Positions 44,968 through 57,349 of a stretch of 64,000 nt of DNA are shown here, piece by piece. The translations under genes were made by a program, and so were the position numbers. The DNA comes from Microbotryomycetes sp. JL201. Taxonomy: Eukaryota > Basidiomycota > Microbotryomycetes. A model generated the notes under the pieces. The model did not search any database, was not told the origin of the DNA, and was given only the letters and a program-made list of their open reading frames with translations. The stretch covers positions 1 through 64,000 of the forward strand of contig JAQYUZ010000014.1 of assembly GCA_033819885.1 (NCBI GenBank), given 5' to 3'. Positions within the stretch are counted from its first letter, which is position 1. Every line of letters starts with the position of its first letter.

Positions 44968-47900
44968 ATGGCTCCAGCTGCACCTCACGACGATGCGAGA
45001 GAGAGCAATGATCAAACGAACGAAACATCAACCTTCTTTGTGAGGGCGCTTTACGCGTATACGAGTCTCGATTCGTCGGCTTTATCGTTTCAGCAAGGCG
45101 ACTTGATCGAGGTCATGAGCACGCTCCCAAGCGGTTGGTGGGACGGGATCCACTGCGCCAACAAGCTCAGAGGTTGGTTTCCAAGCAACTACGTTGAACG
45201 GGCCAGCGAGGCGGAGGCGGCTCGAGCTCAGAATCACATGCAGGCCTACTGGGACGGAGAGGACGAAACTGGTCCATTGAGGTCCGACGATCACTTGGAG
45301 GTCGGCGCTTTCACAGGTGGCGTCGTCAACGACTTAACAGATACCGAAGATGCTCATGAACGGAGATTGATCGGCTCGTCAGCGGATGCGGCAGATCTCT
45401 GGGTTCCAAAGGTGAACCAATCTGGCGAAGTATACTATTTCAATCCGCGGACAGGGGACATGTCACGCGACCTGCCAACCGATTCCAAGGGCGATGACGA
45501 CTGGGTAACTGCTCGCAACAATGCCTCGTCGTTGTCGACTGCGACCAACACGCCTTTGATGGAATCTGGCGCTTTCGTTCAGCCGCCATGGTCCGACCAG
45601 CCGACGGCGTCATCGTCGTCTCAACTCATCGAGGAGGCAGAAGTTTTGTCTCCTGATGCCGTGGACCAAGGCGTCCGGAGTCTCACGCTTCGGGGACAGC
45701 CGCTCGTGTCCACTTCCCGAAAAAGTCGGCGAGTTGACAGCATCAAAAAGGGACATAGGAAGACATTGTCGAAAGAGAAGGCTTCTCGCAAGGCGAATCT
45801 GGACGAGCTGCTGACGCCTCCGCCGCCTCCATTCCTGCACGATCTCGAAGCGCTTGTCAAGGTCGCCTTGCAGGAGCTGGAAGCGTCAGCCGCGGAAATA
45901 TCTGGCCCATCTGATGCCTTCAGCGAAAGAGACAGGCTAGCTGTGCTTGGTGACGCTGTCGTAAACGCGATCCGAACGCTGCTGCACGCAACGGCCATGT
46001 TCGACCAGCGAGCATTTTCGGATGCGATTGCGGCAAGCAGAACAGATCCACCGCCGAACGCTTTCAAGGCTTTACGGTCGATGTCACGACGGGTTTCCTC
46101 GTCACTGTCAAAGCTGACGCTTTCCGTTCGGGCGGTGTGGGGCTTGCCAGAGCTTGGACCGGTTCCCGACGAGCTTGATCCCGACGACATGGCTCTTGAG
46201 CCCGAAGGTCTAGAAGCTCGAGCAGCTGCGAGACACCGTATGCGCGAGCATGCCATCTACGAGCGCCAGGTCCAACAGCAGACCGAGCTCAAGTTGCGAT
46301 CAGACATCATTGCAGGAATTCGAGATGTACAGGCGAACGTGTCGACGTTCATCACCGAGTTTGAGCGCATCTTTGCGCCTGAACCAGTGGGCAAAATGTC
46401 GTTGCGGGCGCCATTGTTACTGAGGGGAGCGCTTACAATCGACGCCAGCACGCTTGTGCTGCCTGGTGGAGGATACGGTGGCTCTTGGCGAGGGAACGGG
46501 TTTGCAAACCTGCCACCGACTGACAAGGCGAATTTCTCATTCGGCGATGCAGAAATGCCAGTCGCCCAGTACAGGTATCCATCTCAGCCGCTATCGACTG
46601 CAGTTGCTTCGGCTCTCGAATCTACGTCGCTCCATATTGCGTCAAAGATTTCCTCGGCAAGCCACCTCGTGCAAGAGCTTGCTCAGAGACCGCAAGGACT
46701 CTTTGTGTCGGAGGACGCAATCGTTGCCGCGTCTGAGCAAGTTCTTCAGACACTCGGCGAGCTTCTGCAGCAGACGGAAGACGTCGACCTTGCCAGCAGC
46801 ATTCACTACAACACAATCAAGGATGATGCAGATCATTCTGAAGACGATGCGGCCGTTGTCGAATACCGTCAGGCCGTTAGGAGGGCTAGAAGCTTGCTAG
46901 CCGACTTCGACAGAACAAAGCAAGCAGTGTACGACTCGGCGGCTCAGATTCTCCTCGACCTACAAGACATTTTCCTAGCGCCAGAGACAACCTCGGTCAA
47001 TGGTACAATGGGTCCTCAACCAGCGTGGAATTCGCCCTTGACGACAGGATGGGCCGCTCAGAAAGAGCCAAAGCAGGGCGAAGTCCTCATTTCGACGCTT
47101 GCAGAGGCAGGTATTTCTGCGTCCAAGCTGTGCAAAGTCGTGCGCTCGCTCGCGGCCGTCTCGGACGTGCAGGCAAAGGCTCCGAGTCATTTACGACCGT
47201 CTGCAGCCAAAGTTGATGACGAGGATACAGCGCAGAACCCGTCTAGGCCAGAGTCGAGAGCGACAGGAGGCTATCCTGACTCTATGTACTCTCACGCATC
47301 TTCGTTGCGTTCTGGAGCTCAAGACGATACCAGGGCGCCGCGGAGCGTTGCCAGCAAAGAGAGCATCGACAGCGATTTCTACTTCTCGAACGGCCAACAA
47401 CCAGCCTCGACGTCATCCACACTCAAGTCGGCTGCGAAAGGCATTCTCGGTCCCGTCGGCGCTGTGTGGGGCAAACGGAGGGGCTCTGTCGAGACAGCAA
47501 ACACTTCTCAGTCGAGCTTGGCCGACACACGTTCGCCTTCTCAAGGTGAGGAGCGCAATGCCTGTCGAAGCTATGAGTGTGCTAACGGGGGATTTCTGGA
47601 AAGCGTCGTTGACGGCTTCTACGTCTGCGACAAAACTGGCCAAAATCCTCGGCACGGAATCGCCAACAGCTTCTTCGTCGGGGTGGAGGTCGGCCAATGA
47701 ACCTCTACCGCCATGGCTCGGCCCTGATTATAACCCGGGCGAGGTCTCATTCGGTCCTGAAGGACAGATTCGAGGTGGAACGTTGCGAGCTCTCGTCATT
47801 GCAGCAACGAGCCACGAAGGTCGCAGTGAGCTTGTACCTGGTTCGAACAGCTTGCGATTGCTGACTCCCGACTTGGACCGTAGTTGACAGCAGCTACCTT

Positions 47901-49141
47901 TCTGCCTTCTTGATGACATACCGAACATTCTGCACGCCGTACGAGCTGCTCGATTGTCTCGCGGAGCGTTACACGGTGGTTGAACCTGAAGGTCTCACAC
48001 CTGAAGAGATGAAAGAATGGGAGATTCGCAAACTCAAACCTGTGCGGGCGAGAACGGCGAATGTTATCAAGACCTGGGTGAGGGACTACATGGACACCGA
48101 CATTGAGCCAGAGGTATTAAGACGGATAGCGGATTTCGCTACAAATACGATGCGAGACCGCGTTCAGTCGCCACAAATCGTCAAGGTTGTCGAAGAGCGG
48201 ATGGCGGGTGTTGCACCACGAGGTCTCGGCAACCTAGCACCTGGTTTACCTCCTCCTCCCCTGGTTCCACGTAACCTTCGCAAAATCAAATTTGTCGACA
48301 TCGATCCTCTCGAGGTTGCGAGACAGATTTCTATAATGGACGGCAAGCTGTTTACCAAAATCACTCCGCAAGAATGTCTCGGCAAGGCATGGCCTCGCGA
48401 ATTTGGGTCCGACTCACCCAACATTAGTGCCATGATTGACATGTCGAATGCTGTCACTCGCTGGGTTACCGAGACTGTGTTGCAACAGGAAGAGACCAAG
48501 AAGCGAGCGGCCGTCATCAAGCACTTTATTCTGATTGCCGAGGTTCGTTTCGTCCGCGCATCCTCTGACTGCATGCACTGACTGGCATCGTACAGCGTTG
48601 CTTGACTCTTAATAATTTTTCAACTTTGCTACATATCATTGCCGGCCTCAACTCGACGCCGATTCACCGTTTAAGGCGCACATGGGAATCGGTCAGCCAA
48701 AAGTCGATCGTCTCGCTTGGTATTCTCAACAACCTCATGCGGCCGGATAAAAATTATAAAGAATATCGCGAGCATCTACGCCGTGTGACACCTCCATGCG
48801 TTCCCTTCATGGGCGTGTATTTGACAGACTGGACGTTTATTGGCGATGGCAATCCGGACATGCTTCGAGAGAAACCGAACCAGATCAATTTCAACAAGCG
48901 CCAGAAAGCCTCGGAGTTGATTCTGATGATCAAGTTGCATCAATCGACGACGTACAACCTGACGGTCGTTCCCGCTCTCGCTCAATATATGCAGGACAAC
49001 CTGTTCCCGAATGGGACGATGACGCATGGCGCAAAAGCGAACGACGACCAACGTCTGTACGAATTGTCTCTTGTACGAGAACCGAGAGAGCGAGACGACG
49101 AAAAGATCGCCCGTCTGCTATCCGAATCTGGATTCCTGTGA
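44968..49141 (+). CDS. CDC25: Ras guanine-nucleotide exchange factor, Cdc25 type (SH3-WW-like-REM-RasGEF), 4 exons
   Basis: Exons 44968-47545, 47604-47825, 47884-48542, 48596-49141 give 1334 residues. An SH3 domain (about 27-77) has ALYAYTSLDSSALSFQQGD, the Trp pair GWWDGI and GWFPSNYV. A WW-like motif (about 143-170) reads LWVPKVNQSGEVYYFNPRTG. A long middle part is partly helical and Ser-rich. The REM (RasGEF_N) domain spans about 905-1050 (YLSAFLMTYRTFCTPYELL) and the catalytic domain about 1075-1320, with KHFILIAERCLTLNNFSTLL, NSTPIHRLRRTWE and PPCVPFMGVYLTD. It loads Ras with GTP at the plasma membrane, upstream of cAMP or MAP-kinase signalling. The ATG at 44968 was chosen because it lies just before the SH3 domain; an earlier in-frame Met cannot be excluded. 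Confidence 0.92.
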
Positions 49142-49404
49142 TTCGTAGGCGTGTGCGTTTTCTTTTTCGGGAACTTGTTTGCATCTTCATCTACGTTATG
49201 ACGGACAAAAAATCTTTTGTTGTACCTCTTGGTTCAGACATTGAAATCTGACTTCGAGCCGTACTCGCGCTCGCCAAAATGAGTAAGGTCAATGCGGCAG
49301 TACATGTACAAAACGAGGAGGTGCATTGCACATGAAACGAGGAAAAGATCCTATTTCTATCCGAAAATCAAGAGACTTCGTCAATGGTTGTACTGTTCAT
49401 AGGT

Positions 49405-51178
49405 TTACTTTCCCTTGACCGAGACGAGTTTGACATCAAAGATAAGAGTACTGTTGGGTGGAATACCAGGGATCTTTTGCTTGCCGTATGCGAGTGCAGC
49501 AGCTGTGGTGGTGTATGGTGATTAGCTCAAGTCCAGGCGGTTGGTTCCCTGGATAAGGTCAACTACTTACGAATGACAAGTTTTCGCTCGCCACCGACAG
49601 CCATACCCGCAACACCCATGTCCCAGCCCTTGATAACCTCTGCATCGCCAACACTGTCAGCTGAAGGCATAGGTTTGCTCATAGCAGGAAACTAACCTCC
49701 TCGGCCGAGCGTGAACGTCAAAGGCGCGCCCTTCGTGTTCGAGTCAAAAACCTTGCCGTTCTCGAGCTTGCCAATGTATCGCATGCCGACCTTTGAACCA
49801 GACTTGGCGACGGGTCCATCGCCCTTCTTGTGGTCAGTGATGACGAGACCGCCAGCGAGAGTCTGAGTGTTTGAGGCCTGGCGGGAGGATAATTTGGTCA
49901 GTCGAGTCGGACGCAATAAAGCCTGTGAGTACACTTGCCTTCTTGGGCTCTGCCTTCTTTTCCTCCTTCTTGGCAACCTCGGGCTTCTTGTCGTCCTTCT
50001 TGACAGCGGGCGTGGCGGCAGGCGCAGCGACCGGTTCGGGAGCAGCTTTTGCGCCAGCCTCAGTCTTGAGCTTCTTTGCCAACTTTTTGCGTTGATTCTT
50101 TGACAAGCCAGACAAGTCGGCCGACGTGTCTGCAGCTGCGTCTTCCTCATCTGCGGCCGCTCGCTTCTTCGAATCAGCCTTCTTGACTTCTTCCTTGACT
50201 TCTTCGAATCGAGAGTCATCCTCCATAGCCTCGTCTTCTGATCCTTCTCCGATCAAACCCGAGAGGCCTTCGTCGTCCTCGTCCTCGTCGTCCTCAAAGT
50301 CAGAGTCAATCTCTGAGTCGTCCTCTGAATCGTACTCGTCAGAGTAAGGCTCTTGGTCAAAGTCTTCTTGACGAATGTAGTGGCCGACCAAGTGGACGGG
50401 ACTATTGTGCAAGGAGAGAGAAGGAATTGTTAGTTCTTGGATTCTGGAGCTGAAACAAGGCTGACGGGATGGAGCGCTCACTTTTGGCCGGTCACCGACA
50501 ACTCGACAATCTCGACGTCCTCGACGAGTTGAATGTTGACGCACACTTGCTCAGTCTGTCGGAGGGTACAGGTCAGAGCACGAATCTAAAATGACCAGAA
50601 CCTGTTTGATGGTGACGAACCACGTTAGGCTTGAGGACCGCGATGACTGCCTCTCTGACGACAGTCTTTGGGAGCTTGATAGGGCTCTCATCGTCTTCAT
50701 CATCCTCGTCTTCTTCTTCGTCGTCATCCTCATCGTCAGAGTCTTGGTCAAAGTCGGGGTATTTGATGCTGACAACCGAGCGCTCGTTACCCTTGACCTC
50801 TGCGCCGAACTAAGTAGCACAAGGGAGGCAGAAAGGTATCAGACTTCTGGACATGTCGTGGTCATGGGATTCAACGTGGTCCGAGGATCCTGGCTCGGAA
50901 ACCACGTGCGAAGCCAAAGTCGCGTTTCGACACTTACGGCAATGTTGGTGATTTGGATAGCCTTGAGCACGAGCCAGGTGGAGTGTCAGGGATGCACGTT
51001 ATACGAGTGTGCGTGGGAGAGACTTACGGGGTTTGTGGGCAGAGCGTGCGTCTTGCCGGGCTCGAGTACGGCAGACCTGCCGACGCGCGTGCGCACATGC
51101 GTATCACGGTCAGTCTGACGGACGCGACGAGTTGTTTGAGCTATTATTGGCTTACCAGAGGCCGAGAACGAGAGCCAT
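49405..51178 (-). CDS. FPR4: Nucleolar FKBP peptidyl-prolyl isomerase (Fpr3/Fpr4), 9 exons
   Basis: Exons 51178-51156, 51076-51028, 50961-50938, 50809-50621, 50555-50482, 50401-49939, 49877-49697, 49639-49571, 49502-49405 give 389 residues. The N-terminal nucleoplasmin-like part (about 1-130) starts MALVLGLW and includes [16 protein letters not shown]. Two long Asp/Glu runs and a Lys-rich segment ([11 protein letters not shown]) follow, as in histone-chaperone FKBPs. The C-terminal FKBP domain (about 285-389) shows [36 protein letters not shown] and the binding-pocket stretch [19 protein letters not shown]. These nuclear proteins isomerise histone H3 prolines and act on rDNA chromatin. The sixth intron is best read with a GC donor (AAG|GCAAGT), though a nearby GT also keeps frame. 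Exons 1 and 3 are 23 and 24 nt. Confidence 0.92.
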
Positions 51179-51449
51179 TGTGTGTAGGTTGGCGTGGAAA
51201 AAAAAAAGTTGGAAAGGAACGCGCAACTGGAGTTTTTTTCCGAAATGAATGCACGGGCGAGCGATTACAGCCGAGCACAGAGCAGATGTGAGTGTGTGTC
51301 AGCGTGCTATCAATGGACGCGCGGCGAGGCGGGCGGGAGTGCTCACCGAGAGGCCGCGAGCGACTTGGTGGGAAGCGAAGCGGACCGAGCCATGGTCGTT
51401 GTCACGTTGCCCGCTTGCGCTCGCGGATCTCGCCAGCTCGAACACAGTC
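51179..51449. promoter_or_regulatory. Divergent promoter (FPR4 / phosphatase)
   Basis: These 271 bp separate the start codons of two divergent genes. No clear factor site was recognised. Confidence 0.4.
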
Positions 51450-52642
51450 ATGGCCCCGACGAGCCCGATTCAGACGCAAGTGGTCGTGTTTGACTTTGAC
51501 TGGTCGTTCGCCGACCAAGACACGGACCGCTACGTGCTCGAAGTGCTCGCACCAGACCTGCGCGTCAGCTTGAGGCAGCACAAGCAGACGACGCAGTGGA
51601 CAGACAACGTGTGAGTGCCTCGTGCACGTGCAATCCGCCGCCTGTGCCGCCAGTGAGTGCCCGACTGACGGTCTGCTCAACACTTTAGCGCCTTGCACCT
51701 GCGCAAGCTGCACGAGCGAGGCGCCACAAAGGAGCAAATCATTGCGAGCTTGCAAGGACTGCCCGTCGTAAGGCTGCCATCCTCCATCTTTTGATCCTTT
51801 GCCACGACACTGACGCCCAGTTGACTCGGTTGCCGCCCGCACAAAGCACCCCGCCATGATCAGAGGCGTACAGGCCGTCAAGGCTCGCCAACAGCCCAAC
51901 ACAAAGTTCTTTTGTCTCTCAAACTCGAACAGCGTCTACATCAACACTATCCTCAAGGTGTGTCAAAGGTCACGTGCTCTCCCATTCTCGCCGAGCTCGG
52001 GCCCCTCGCTGGACCGGCACGTCACTCGGGTACTGACACGTGTGAACACGCACAGCAACACAACATGGAAAACTTCTTCGAAGAGATTGTAACAAATCCC
52101 GCTCAATTCCTCGACAACGGACTGCTCGAGCTCAAGCGAAGAGTCGACCCGAACGGCCCTCAGCACGGCTGCAAAATTGGCTGCAGTGCAAACATGTGCA
52201 AAGGCAAGTCTGGTATTGCTTCTCTTTCTGCTAAGGCCGCACCAGCTCACACCGGCATGCGCCCTCTTTGCACATGCAGGCGCCGAGCTGGAAGCCTTCA
52301 TCTCGCGACATGGCGGCTGGGACGCGTTCGATCGCGTCGTCTACGTCGGTGACGGTGGCAACGATTTTTGCCCGCTGCTCCGCTTGCGCAAGTGAGTCAT
52401 TGCCGGTAAAGCTGTGGCCAGTTCGAGATGCTCGTCGTTCAAGATTCTCTGCATCTGCGGGCTGCATACTGATCCTCACTTGTGCGTCATTGCTCTGCAG
52501 GGGAGATGTTGCTCTCGTGCGAATGTACAGAGAGTTGTCTCGACGGATCGTCAAAGAGCAAAACGAATTGCCGTTGAAATGTGACATTGTGCCTTGGGGC
52601 GGCGCATGGGAGGTCGAAAAATGGTTGTTGGAGCACCAGTGA
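51450..52642 (+). CDS. HAD-superfamily phosphatase, PHOSPHO1/2 type, 6 exons
   Basis: Exons 51450-51610, 51689-51767, 51847-51957, 52056-52203, 52280-52391, 52501-52642 give 250 residues. The start of exon 3 rests on an AAAG acceptor and is the least certain junction. HAD motif I is VVFDFDWS (D-x-D), motif II is FFCLSNSNSVYI, and motif IV is VVYVGDGGNDFCPL. The middle Cys-containing stretch (GCKIGCSANMCKG) and the ending ELPLKCDIVPWG fit the PHOSPHO family, which includes phosphoethanolamine/phosphocholine and pyridoxal-phosphate phosphatases. The exact substrate is unknown. The fourth intron starts with GC (GCAAGT), and frame excludes the nearby GT sites. Confidence 0.9.
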
Positions 52643-53143
52643 CATGGACATTAGCAAACAATTCTATTCTGTTGCATTCAACATCACCTTCGGGTCTTTA
52701 GAATGCTCCTGTTGAATGGCATCGCGCTTGATATTGTCAATAGCTCTGTCCTGCTGTCATCCGTGTGTACAGAATTACCTATCCACATGTCCTCGGACGT
52801 CGTTTTGTCGCGTTCGCATGGCCGTCTCTGCATTCCGTCCGCTCTGGGTAATTCATCAGATCGCGGGAGACACGCCCATCGTTAACGTTGCTTGGCGACT
52901 GCGCGCCAGACGGGAACCTCTGCGATGCACTTTGCCTTGCCCAAGTGGAAGCCGATGACGCATCCAAAGCGAGATCGAGAACCTTGTTCGAATGAAGAAT
53001 CGTTGATCGGATTTTCCAGTATTTCCGCATCCCGTGCCCCTTTGGCAACTCGCACTCTGACAGCTCGATCAACATAGAAAAAGCAGCGGAATATTAAACA
53101 GGACCTGTGCTCTTTCTCATTCATCTGCGTGTTCGCATTGTCT
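52643..53143. other. Intergenic: phosphatase 3' end and MFS promoter
   Basis: A 501 nt gap between two plus-strand genes. Open frames are short and unconvincing on both strands. Confidence 0.45.
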
Positions 53144-54868
53144 ATGTCGTCGACTCTGACAACCCAGCCCGTCCTCTCGTTCTTGGACAACCCGATCGAC
53201 CAGGCCTCAAGGGTCACAAGTCCATCGTTTCTGCGATGTCGATCAAGCACGACTTTTATCACTTTGACAGTCGGCCTCGGTGTTCTTGTAGATTTGGCGG
53301 GATACAGCTTGATAGTCCCAGTCGTCCCCTTCAGACTCGAGCAACTTGGATTTGACCATATCGAATCGAAAACAGGTTGGCTCGTCGCCAGCTATGGTCT
53401 AGCATTGTGCCTCGGATCTCCTCTCGTGGCATGGTTAGGGATGGTCATCCGAAATAGGAGATTGCCTCTGATTGCCTACTTGATGCTCATGTTTGCCGGT
53501 GAGTGCCACTGCCTTTCGTCAAAGACATAGCCATTCGTCGCTCATACCTTGGTTGCTGCCACAGGAATCACCTCTTTCATGGAGACAAAGTCTTTCCATG
53601 TCATGATTATTTCGCGTCTGCTCCAAGGTTTCGCAGGGGCTGGTATCTGGACGCTCGGCCTTGTCATGATACAGGAATCGGCTCCCGAGGGCCGTGTAGG
53701 CACGGCTATAGTCAGCTCCTTGAAATCTCGAGCAGCTCTTTGTAGCTGGCTTTGCTCACTTTTCTGTGATCTAGGGTTACGCGATGATCGGAAATGCGGC
53801 AGGGTCCTGTTTAGGCCCTATGGCGGGTGCGCACAATTTTACACGTCTACTTGTCAGCTCATTCATCTGATTTGCTGCAGGCGGAGTTTTGTACGAGCGA
53901 ATGGGGGCTCGAGCACCGTACATCTTTGGGATGATTCTCGTGGTTGCCGACCTCGGCTGTCTGCTGGCCGTGATTGAAAAACGCACGGCGGCAGACTTGA
54001 TCACAGCTGGTGCAGTGATATCCGCCTTTGAAGCACCAGAACACATCATGCGAAGTGCAAGCGAGGCAGAGCAAGGTGGCGATCAAGACATGGAAAAATC
54101 CTTCGTTCCCTTGCAGAAGGACGTCGAAGAGACGACAAACGACTCACAAGCAGCTTCGACAGTATGGCGGGAATTGAAAAGCTTGGTAACGTCCGGTCGG
54201 CCAATGACAGCGTATGCCATGGCGACGCTAGATGGAATCATCGCGTGCGGTCTGTTGGACGGAGCCATGACGATGTATCTCAAGCACCAATATGGCCTCG
54301 GACCGCTGAGAGTAGGCCTGATCTTTCTCGCCGCTGTCGCTCCATCGGTATTCATGTCTCCCTTGGCGGGCTACATTTGTGACAAGCGAGGAGCCAAAGG
54401 AGTGTGTTGCTTTGGCGTACTGGCCTGCGCCATTACCTGTCCCCTTTTGATCATCAGAGGTCCTCTGCCTCTTTTCGCCTTCTTTTTAGTACTGTTGGGT
54501 ACCGCTTTCGCGACGTTTATGACGCCACTGTCCCAAGACTTGTCGATCGTCCTAAAAGAAAAGCCAGACTTGCCTGCGACGGTGACGTACGGCGCATTCA
54601 ACATGGCGTTCTCTCTTGGAAGCTTTGTTGGGCCCTTCATTTCAGGTCTGATCGTCGCCACTTTGTTTCGCGGCCGGGTCCAGAAGCTGACTGCAACGAA
54701 ATTCTACAACCAGGCCAAACTTTACAATCGCTTGGAGTAGCGAAAGGTTGGATGGCGATGGCTGGCTTGTGTGCAGCTCTAGCTCTCGTCACGCTACCGT
54801 TCGTCACGTTGTATACCGGGGGAACACTATGTAAACGTGATAAAAGCTCAGAAAATTGCAGAGCATAG
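53144..54868 (+). CDS. Major facilitator superfamily transporter (DHA1/VMAT-like), 5 exons
   Basis: Exons 53144-53498, 53565-53710, 53775-53826, 53881-54645, 54738-54868 give 482 residues. About 12 membrane helices are visible. The first helix reads VLVDLAGYSLIVPVVPF, a pattern seen in VMAT-like drug:H+ antiporters. Later marks are LLQGFAGAGIWTL, GGVLYERMGARAPY (motif-C side) and LAGYICDKRGAKG (repeat of motif A before helix 8). A cytosolic loop of about 70 residues separates the halves. The substrate is unknown; relatives export drugs or amines. The last intron is phase 1, and without it the protein would stop short of helix 12. Confidence 0.87.
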
Positions 54869-55349
54869 ACTGGGGCCGCAAATAGACATTTGCGTGAAAG
54901 CATTATTTACCTGACGTGACGGAAGATGGATTAGGATGCTTTTCCTCCATGTGCCACCTCAATGCCTGCGAGATGACTTCGCACTGGCCAAGTCACTGCG
55001 GCAGATGACCAACATAGCGGTTTCTTCGGCAGGACCGACAAATGGCATTAATCAATGATTATAATACAGACAAGTCCGAGTGAGCAGACAGGAGCTTTCA
55101 TGACGTCATGTTTTGTTGCATCACATCTTCTCGTCAGCAAGCTGAGCGCTAGCTAGCGCTCAGGCACCCCTTTTGTTCTTTCTTTCCTGCACCCGTTCGG
55201 CTTATTTACCGCGAGTGAGTATCGACGCATGGTATCAAGCCTACATTGATGTCCAAGAAGCTCCATACTGTGCTGACCATGTTACCGCTCGGCCGCGATG
55301 ATGCAGCAACGTCGCCGCCCCACATCGGTCGGAACTTTTCGCTCACACC
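54869..55349. other. Intergenic: MFS 3' end and ABM-protein promoter
   Basis: A 481 nt gap between plus-strand genes. Nothing recognisable beyond short non-coding frames. Confidence 0.45.
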
Positions 55350-55856
55350 ATGTCGTTCCCCGAAATCAAGAAGCAAAGTGGCAACATCATCCTCGGTGTA
55401 CGTTCCCATTGTGGCTCTGAGCTATGGTTATATTGTCGCCGGTTGCAGCGCTGACCAGTGTCGTCGTCTTCCTCGGCTGCGTCGGATTGTCCCCTTCCGG
55501 GTCATCCGATAGGCATTCGTGACCGCAAAACGTAAGTGTGTTTGCCCTGTGGACGCCCTGTACGGATCAATTAGATCTGAAGCGTCTTTTCTTGAAACAA
55601 CACCGCAGCCGGCAAAGCAGAAGAATGCAAAAAGCTCTTGCTAGACATTCGCGACTTGGCCGTTTCTGACAAGGAGCCAAACACGTTGACTTACCGTGTC
55701 ACTCAATCTGAAGAAAACGATCACGTTTTCCTGATTTTTGAAGAATACGTTTTGCCAGATGGAGTTAAACGTCATGCAGAGGCTGAACCGTTCCAAGCCC
55801 TCATGCGTAGCGGCGTCGTAGAGAAGGCAGAGATCAAGTTTTATGTAGAGCAGTAG
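55350..55856 (+). CDS. Small antibiotic-biosynthesis-monooxygenase (ABM) fold protein, 3 exons
   Basis: Exons 55350-55397, 55513-55531, 55609-55856 join in phase to 104 residues. The sequence follows the single-domain ABM dimeric alpha-beta barrel: strand AFVTAKPGKAEECKK, helix LLLDIRDLAVSDKEPNTLTY, then DHVFLIFEEYVLPDGVKRHA, a second helix FQALMRSGV, and a last strand AEIKFYVEQ. The His in RHAEAEPFQAL is typical. Such proteins act as small quinol or aldehyde monooxygenases or are uncharacterised. The second exon is only 19 nt. Confidence 0.85.
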
Positions 55857-55962
55857 CAACCTCTCACAAGAAACCTCGGTCTTTATTGTGCCTTTTTGGA
55901 AATTCAAGTCGACATGTGCGCGAGGTAGAGAGTGAGAACAGGACTGACACGCAACATCGGCA

Positions 55963-55996
55963 AAACACACCCGCACACCCACACACACACACACAC
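55963..55996. repeat. (AC)n microsatellite
   Basis: A run of AC dinucleotides with a few CCC interruptions, in the gap between two convergent genes. It is the only clear simple repeat outside coding sequence. Confidence 0.85.
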
Positions 55997-56093
55997 GCGG
56001 AACTGAAAAAAAAAGGACGAGACGAGAAACGAGATGGAAAGAGAAACCAGCTCTTTCTCCTTCGCGCTCGCTCCGACGATAGTATTGCAGAAC

Positions 56094-57349
56094 TTAGACC
56101 GTATCAGCATAAGTAAGACCCAATGGACGCAGACTCGCATCGGCATTGACAAACGTCCCTTCAAAAGCGCCAAATGCGGCGTACCTTTCCACGAACGATT
56201 GACTTTCCATCCAAGGAATAACCTTTTTGAAGAACGCTTGTTGTTCAGTCACCGTTCCAGAACCGGCAAACTCTGTGAGCCAAATCGGTTTCTTGTACTT
56301 GTTGCTGATGTCGGTCAAATAATTCATAAAGTATCCCGTATTCCAAGCGGCGTCGTACCAATGAATCGCGATCGCATCGATTCGGCAGCTCGTGCAAGCG
56401 GCCAAAAACTGGTCCAACCAACCTGTGCCCATGTTGGGAGGCGCACCGTTCGTGATCGCAGGAGATACAAGCTTGGCCTTGCCAGCAAAAGGTTGCATGT
56501 GCAACTTCCATAGATTGGCAGCCTCGGTCGGAGAAATGTTGGATTGCGAACCTAGGTCCGGCTCGTTGAAGCCGAGTAAATGTTTCGATCCTTCCGAGAT
56601 GGCTTTTGTAGCGGCAGTAGACCAACCCGTAGCGTCTTTGCCCCACAGCATTGGAACAAACTCGACGTTCGGATTCAAAGACGGTTGATTGCCCCAAGTC
56701 TCGCTATTGGCCCAATTGTAAGCCCAAGCCAAACTGTTCTTGTCCGAGAACGGTTTCACAAACTTGGCAGTATTGTAGCCAAGGCCTTTCTTCTGGGATG
56801 AGATTTTGACGGTGGCAGTGGCGGAGGCTGTCGAGGCTTTGGTGGTTGTGACGCTCGTGGACGTCTTTGAGCCGACATTCTTGACACATTTTTTCGTATA
56901 TCCGTTCAAGGTGTATCCACTGTTACATCTAAACGTGCACGACTTTGTCTTTGGATCACAGTACGCGTGTGAATAAGGCGGCTTTGGCTGGCCCGAGCAC
57001 TGCGACGTCAGCGTACACGACTTTGCGGTTGCTCGTCGGCGGTCTCGGGTACGGATTGACAGTGGATCGTCTGTTTAATACCATCCAGACAAAGATTAGA
57101 ACGCCGAGAGACAGATTCGAGTATGCGAGGCGCGTGCGCGCACGAACCTTTGTTGTCACTCAACCGCGCCTGCAGGCCTGACTCGCTTTGGTCTGCGCCA
57201 AGCGACAAGTGGATCGCATGTGAGAGCACGTCAGATGCCAGTCCGAGCTCTTGCGGCGGCGGTGCTCCCTCGGCGACAGCGGTAGCAAGCAAAGGCGCGC
57301 AGCCGACGACAGTCGCCGCCACAAAAATGAGAGCTCTGTCAAAGAGCAT
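56094..57349 (-). CDS. Secreted GH128 beta-1,3-glucanase-like protein with N-terminal Cys-rich module, 2 exons
   Basis: Exons 57349-57148 and 57070-56094 give 392 residues. A signal peptide (around LIFVAATVVGCAPLLATAVA) is followed by a low-complexity stretch and a six-Cys module (about 85-135; SCTLTSQCSGQ, then SCTFRCNSGYTLNGYTKKC) like those of fungal PriA-type wall proteins. A Ser/Thr linker leads to the GH128 barrel (about 160-392). The barrel shows WAYNWA, FVPMLWG, the acid/base Glu in HLLGFNEPDL, AIHWYD and the nucleophile Glu in PIWLTEFAGSG. GH128 enzymes cut beta-1,3-glucan; fungal members act on the cell wall. The intron uses a GTTCGT donor, and phase closes exactly. Confidence 0.9.
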
